From the NCBI GenBank assembly GCA_030068075.1, contig CM057826.1:109781746-109845745 (forward strand): a stretch of 64,000 nucleotides of DNA, written 5' to 3'. The DNA is from Paguma larvata. Its lineage: Eukaryota; Chordata; Mammalia; Carnivora; Viverridae. Positions 60,431 through 64,000 of the stretch are shown here, piece by piece; position 1 is the stretch's first letter; every line of letters starts with the position of its first letter. Below the pieces are notes generated by a model. The model saw only the letters and a program-made list of their open reading frames with translations, did not search any database and was not told the origin of the DNA. The translations under genes and the position numbers were made by a program.

Positions 60431-61501
60431 AATTGATTACGACAAAAAGGCTGCTGCCTTCTTATCTCATCCCACAAGAGATGGTGGAATAATCTAAGGA
60501 TCAAGCAAATGTAAAAGCAAGAACTCATTTCAGGAAGAAATAAAGGATGCCACATTTTCATCTGACAGATTATAGGAAAAAAGAAAAAGAGGAGTTCTCA
60601 ACAAAATAAATCATTTGAGAAAACTTCACATGCATCATTACTGGAGACAACTACAAGGAATAAAATATTCTCATAGACAAACCGATTGAAATATCTTACT
60701 AATTGAAAATGTCTACGGCAATAAAGCAGAATGAGAACTTGGGTCTATAATAATAAAAATACCACCAGGAAACAGTGTTTGTTGATTATATAATAGCAAT
60801 GTTGAACACATGTTACTCAAGAGCAGTAGCTATTTTCTCAGGAAATAAATGTTTTGATTTAATGAGTACAAAACAAAGAGAAATTTTTAAAATTTTAAAT
60901 AAATCAATGTGTTCTTTAAAATTAAATATAATACTAATGGCGTTTTTAGTGCCTAATTACTGAGAACATTGTCTTAATTTTCTCCATGTCTTAGCTAGAA
61001 GTCATACCTTTATATAAGTTCTAAAAGCACTCTGGAAAGGGAGGAAGGCCCACCATAAAAACTGTATTAACAAAGCTCAAATTCTCAATAATTGAATAAA
61101 TGAATAATTACAGATACTAAATCTAAAACTGTTATTCTAACATGGGGTTTTATGTTTTTAAAATCTCATCAATGTTAACTGTTAAATATTTTAAAAACAA
61201 TGGTAATTATTGCTTGCCTCCTTTAAAATGAGAATACTGATCTATTGTTTGTGAATTAAAAAAAAAATCCTTTTTCAGAAATCAACAGTACCAAATCATA
61301 CTCAGAGACAAAGCTAGAAAAACTGCAGGAGTTGAAGAGAGGGACATTCTAGAAGTTGACACTGCCTGACTTCTAGCCCTGACTCTCCCTTGAATCAGCT
61401 GGTGGCCTCACGCATTCTCTTATTCCTTCAGCAATGTCCCAGGCGCACATCAGATGCTTAGAATAAAAAATGATCGTGTCCCCAACTTCAATCTAGTTCA
61501 G

Positions 61502-61707
61502 AGGCTTTTGTTTGTTTATTTATTTCTGAGAGAGAAAGAGACAGAGTGTGAGTGGGGAAGGGGCAGAGAGAGAGGAAGACTCTCTTCCCAGGCTCCAGGA
61601 TCTGAGCTGTCAGCACAGAGCCGGATGTGGGGCTCAAATTTGTGAAATCCAAGATCAAGACCTGAGCCAAAGTCAGAAGTTTAACAGACTGAGCCACCTA
61701 GGTGCCC
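61502..61707 (-). mobile_element. Carnivore SINE, inverted
   Basis: 'gtttatttatttctgagaga' tail side and 'agactgagccacctaggtgc' head side. Duplication CTAGTTCRG at 61493-61501 and 61708-61716. Confidence 0.95.
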
Positions 61708-62763
61708 CTAGTTCGGTGATTTTAACAAGCAGAAGAGAGTCAGAGGATGGAGAGGATGCCACAGTCCAGAGTGAGCTACTATTACTGATGGCTCCAAACC
61801 ATATTCTTCCAAATGGGTCTGAGAAGAAAAAAGAGTTGAGAACCATAGATCTACTTGCAGAGACAGAAGCATGAATAGTAATAGCAAATACCACATAGTA
61901 AGTGCTGTAATTCTAATAGTGCAACAAGAGAGCAGAGCATCTAAAGAGAGAAATGAGCCAATGACTCATTTGACTCTAATGACTGTAGAAAGCCAACAAT
62001 CGGTGCTATGTGATGAGTGCCCCTCATTTTACCATTTGCCTGTCCTCCAGTGCCTCTTCCACTTTCACTCCCACACCAGAGGACCACCACAAAGTGATTA
62101 CTTGTGAGTAGTAGACATGAACAAATGTGAGGTACCTCCCAGGGATTTAGAATAAGTTCAACTGGGAGTTCAAATAGCAAAATCTGTGTAAAAGGCCATC
62201 CTAGTTATCTGTGGGAGTAAGTCTGTGAGTAAGTATGCACTTGAGTACACTCTAAACTCCAGCCAAGGAAATATGGGAGCAATCGCAGGTGGGGCTGGAA
62301 AACCATCATTGTCATTCAGTTGCAGGAAAACTACTGGACTAATTATATCATAAAAGGAAAGAGACTTTGAGAACAGAAAGGTGAGGTCACCTCAGACTTT
62401 AAAACACTGATGGTTAAAAAAGGGAGAAGTCGGTAGAGTACTATCTCCTGTAGGAAATGATGAAATTTCCTGGTACTGGAGTGGTATACTCCAAAACGAG
62501 GCAACCATCAGACCTAACCACAATCTTGATGAAAGAAAACTCAAAACCAAAACTCTCCACCATTGCCGTGATTCTGTGAATACTTCTCTGATGATTGATT
62601 TAGGGGAAGAGACCCTGAACAAGGGATGTGAGTCATTAGAAAGTCCATCCTCCCATTCTTTGGGCATACAGTAGAGGCGTCACCTGTCTAAGCTTTTCTA
62701 ATAGTAGCCATATCCTTAGTGCCTCTTTTGACCAATTAGAATCCGTGGTTTAAAATCTGGGAA

Positions 62764-62926
62764 GGGGCACCTGCGTGGCTCAGTTAAGCGTCCAACTTCA
62801 GCTCAGGTCATGATCTCACAGTTTGTGAGTTTAGGCCCCACGTTGGGCTCTGTGCTGACAGCTGAGAACCTAGAACCTGCTTCAGTTTCTGTGTCTCCCT
62901 CACTTTCTGCCCCTCCCCCACTGGTG

Positions 62927-62963
<37 letters not shown>

Positions 62964-63077
62964 AAATTATACAACCATTAAAAAACATTTCTTTTTCTTG
63001 GGTGTTTTATGTAAACCAATTTGAAAATAAACTATTTTAAATTAAAAAAAAAAAAAACCACAACATTTTTTTAATGC
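62764..63077 (+). mobile_element. Carnivore SINE plus L1 3' tail, inside the SMU1 retrocopy
   Basis: SINE from 'gggcacctgcgtggctcagt' through a (CT)n run (62929-62962), then L1 3' terminal sequence at about 62998-63052 ('gggtgttttatgtaaaccaa') with its own poly-A. The composite is bounded by TAAAATCTGGGAA at 62751-62763 and 63078-63090. Confidence 0.9.
62929..62962. repeat. (CT)n microsatellite in SINE
   Basis: Uninterrupted CT run of about 34 bp. Confidence 0.95.
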
Positions 63078-64000
63078 TAAAATCTGGGAAAATCCTGAAG
63101 CAATTTCATGGCCATCCTTCCTTTGTTACTGAAGCAACTTTTATACAAGATGACATTATATTCTTAGTGCATCCTCTGATGGCACTGCAAAGATATTGAA
63201 TACGAAGACCACATAATGTTCAAATATCTTTAAGTTCCTGGGCAGTACCACAGGGACAGATATCACAGTCAACAGTGTGAAACTGCTTCCTAAAAACCCA
63301 GAGCACTTTGTGGTGTCCAACAGGTCAAACACAGTGGTCATAGTGAACACACAGGTAACAGAAGCTTCCATTCCGTTGAGAGAAGGTGGTGACTTTGTTT
63401 GCTGTGCCCTATCTCCCCATGGCGGATGGCTCTACTAAGTAGGGGATGACTTCGTGCTCTGTATTAGCATGCTCACTGGCAAACTGGAGAGATCTTTGAC
63501 AGTTCACAAAGAAGGTGTGATTGGTATACCCTATCGCCTTGATCAGAACCTGTAGGCACTACAGTGAAAATGGACTCCTAAAGCTCTGGAAACCCTAATT
63601 CCACTTTTCTTTTAAAACTCACTTGTAAGTATGTACTTACGTGAAGACATTCATGTATTGCTTTTTATTTTTTTTTAGGCTACTTTTTCTAAGCTATTGT
63701 CTGAATTCAGGCACAAGAATAATTTTGTGAAAATTTGTGTTAAAAAAAAACACATCAGTCTCTTGAAGTCTTAAATGAGGTAAATCAGCCTTCCTAAATC
63801 TGAGCAATTCTAGATGTAGCAAGACTCTGGGCCAAAGAAAATTCAGAAAGATTATGCCTTGCTCTGGAGGAAATCAAACCATTTCTTACATTCCCTGGTC
63901 ATCAGCCCTAACTTCTAAAATGCAGCAGCTTTGAACAACTGTCTTCAATAAAACGTCACTTCCTAGAAATATACAGTATCTCATTATGGGACCTCATATG

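Larger units (their letters stand above)
62660..63590 (+). pseudogene. SMU1: SMU1 processed pseudogene, 5'-truncated, SINE-interrupted
   Basis: SMU1 is a WD40-repeat splicing factor. From about 62660 the sequence reads as its C-terminal half: 'GVTCLSFS', 'HILSASFD', 'GLKSGK' up to the interruption at 62763. It resumes at 63078 with 'LKSGKILKQFHGHPSFV' and later '[13 protein letters not shown]' and '[10 protein letters not shown]'. There are no introns, and it carries frameshifts and in-frame stops, so it is a dead retrocopy. Sequence to about 63950, including an AATAAA at 63947, may be parental 3' UTR. The parent assignment rests on remembered SMU1 sequence. Confidence 0.85.
59712..64000. other. 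Upstream flank of IL31RA
   Basis: Holds the 5' leader of IL31RA, an inverted L2 (60070-60430), AT-rich unassigned DNA (60430-61500), two SINEs and an SMU1 pseudogene. I saw no CpG island or clear core promoter; the transcription start probably lies at an upstream non-coding exon I cannot identify. Confidence 0.6.

Noticed and set aside
63156..63371. A minus-strand 71-residue open frame
   Set aside because: It is antisense to the SMU1 retrocopy.

Overview
This is a eukaryotic, mammalian window. The interspersed repeats point to a feliform carnivore, most likely a cat-family species. About twenty tRNA-derived carnivore SINEs (CAN-SINE/SINEC type) have the head 'GGGGCACCTGGGTGGCTCAG' and the inner block 'GGGCTCTGTGCTGACAGCTC' that I associate with felids, with (CT)n and AATAAATAAA tails. 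They sit among carnivore L1s and older mammalian repeats (L2, MIR, MaLR LTRs, MER5A, MER20, Tigger2). The species assignment is inference.

One protein-coding gene accounts for the window: IL31RA, the gp130-like interleukin-31 receptor subunit, on the minus strand. I reconstructed 14 coding exons from 59711 (start codon) down to 8498 (stop). All 13 junction phases agree and the joined frame has no stop, giving 721 codons plus a stop. Twelve introns are GT-AG; intron 5 appears to be GC-AG. The protein has a signal peptide, a cytokine-binding module with WSGWS, fibronectin-III domains, one membrane span (exon 12), a Box1 motif (exon 13) and a tyrosine-bearing tail (exon 14).

Layout: 1-8497 lies downstream of the gene. 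It starts with an L1 3' end and holds a SINE, MER20-like and hAT-like fossils and otherwise unassigned DNA. 8498-19162 holds exons 14 to 8, with a nested L1 stack in intron 10. 19163-45279 holds exons 7 to 3 separated by repeat-filled introns. 45280-59711 holds exons 2 and 1 around a 14.3 kb intron 1, which contains a nearly full-length but degraded L1 (12-bp target-site duplication) and a younger 5'-truncated L1 (14-bp duplication). 59712-64000 is upstream sequence with an inverted L2, SINEs and a broken processed copy of SMU1.

I found no bacterial-type system, CRISPR array, RNA gene or second intact protein-coding gene. The most checkable unusual points are the GC donor of intron 5, the UG-rich and pyrimidine-poor 3' splice site before exon 2, the changed set of cytoplasmic tyrosines in the receptor tail, the SINE-interrupted SMU1 retrocopy, and several nested or composite retroelement insertions with readable target-site duplications.
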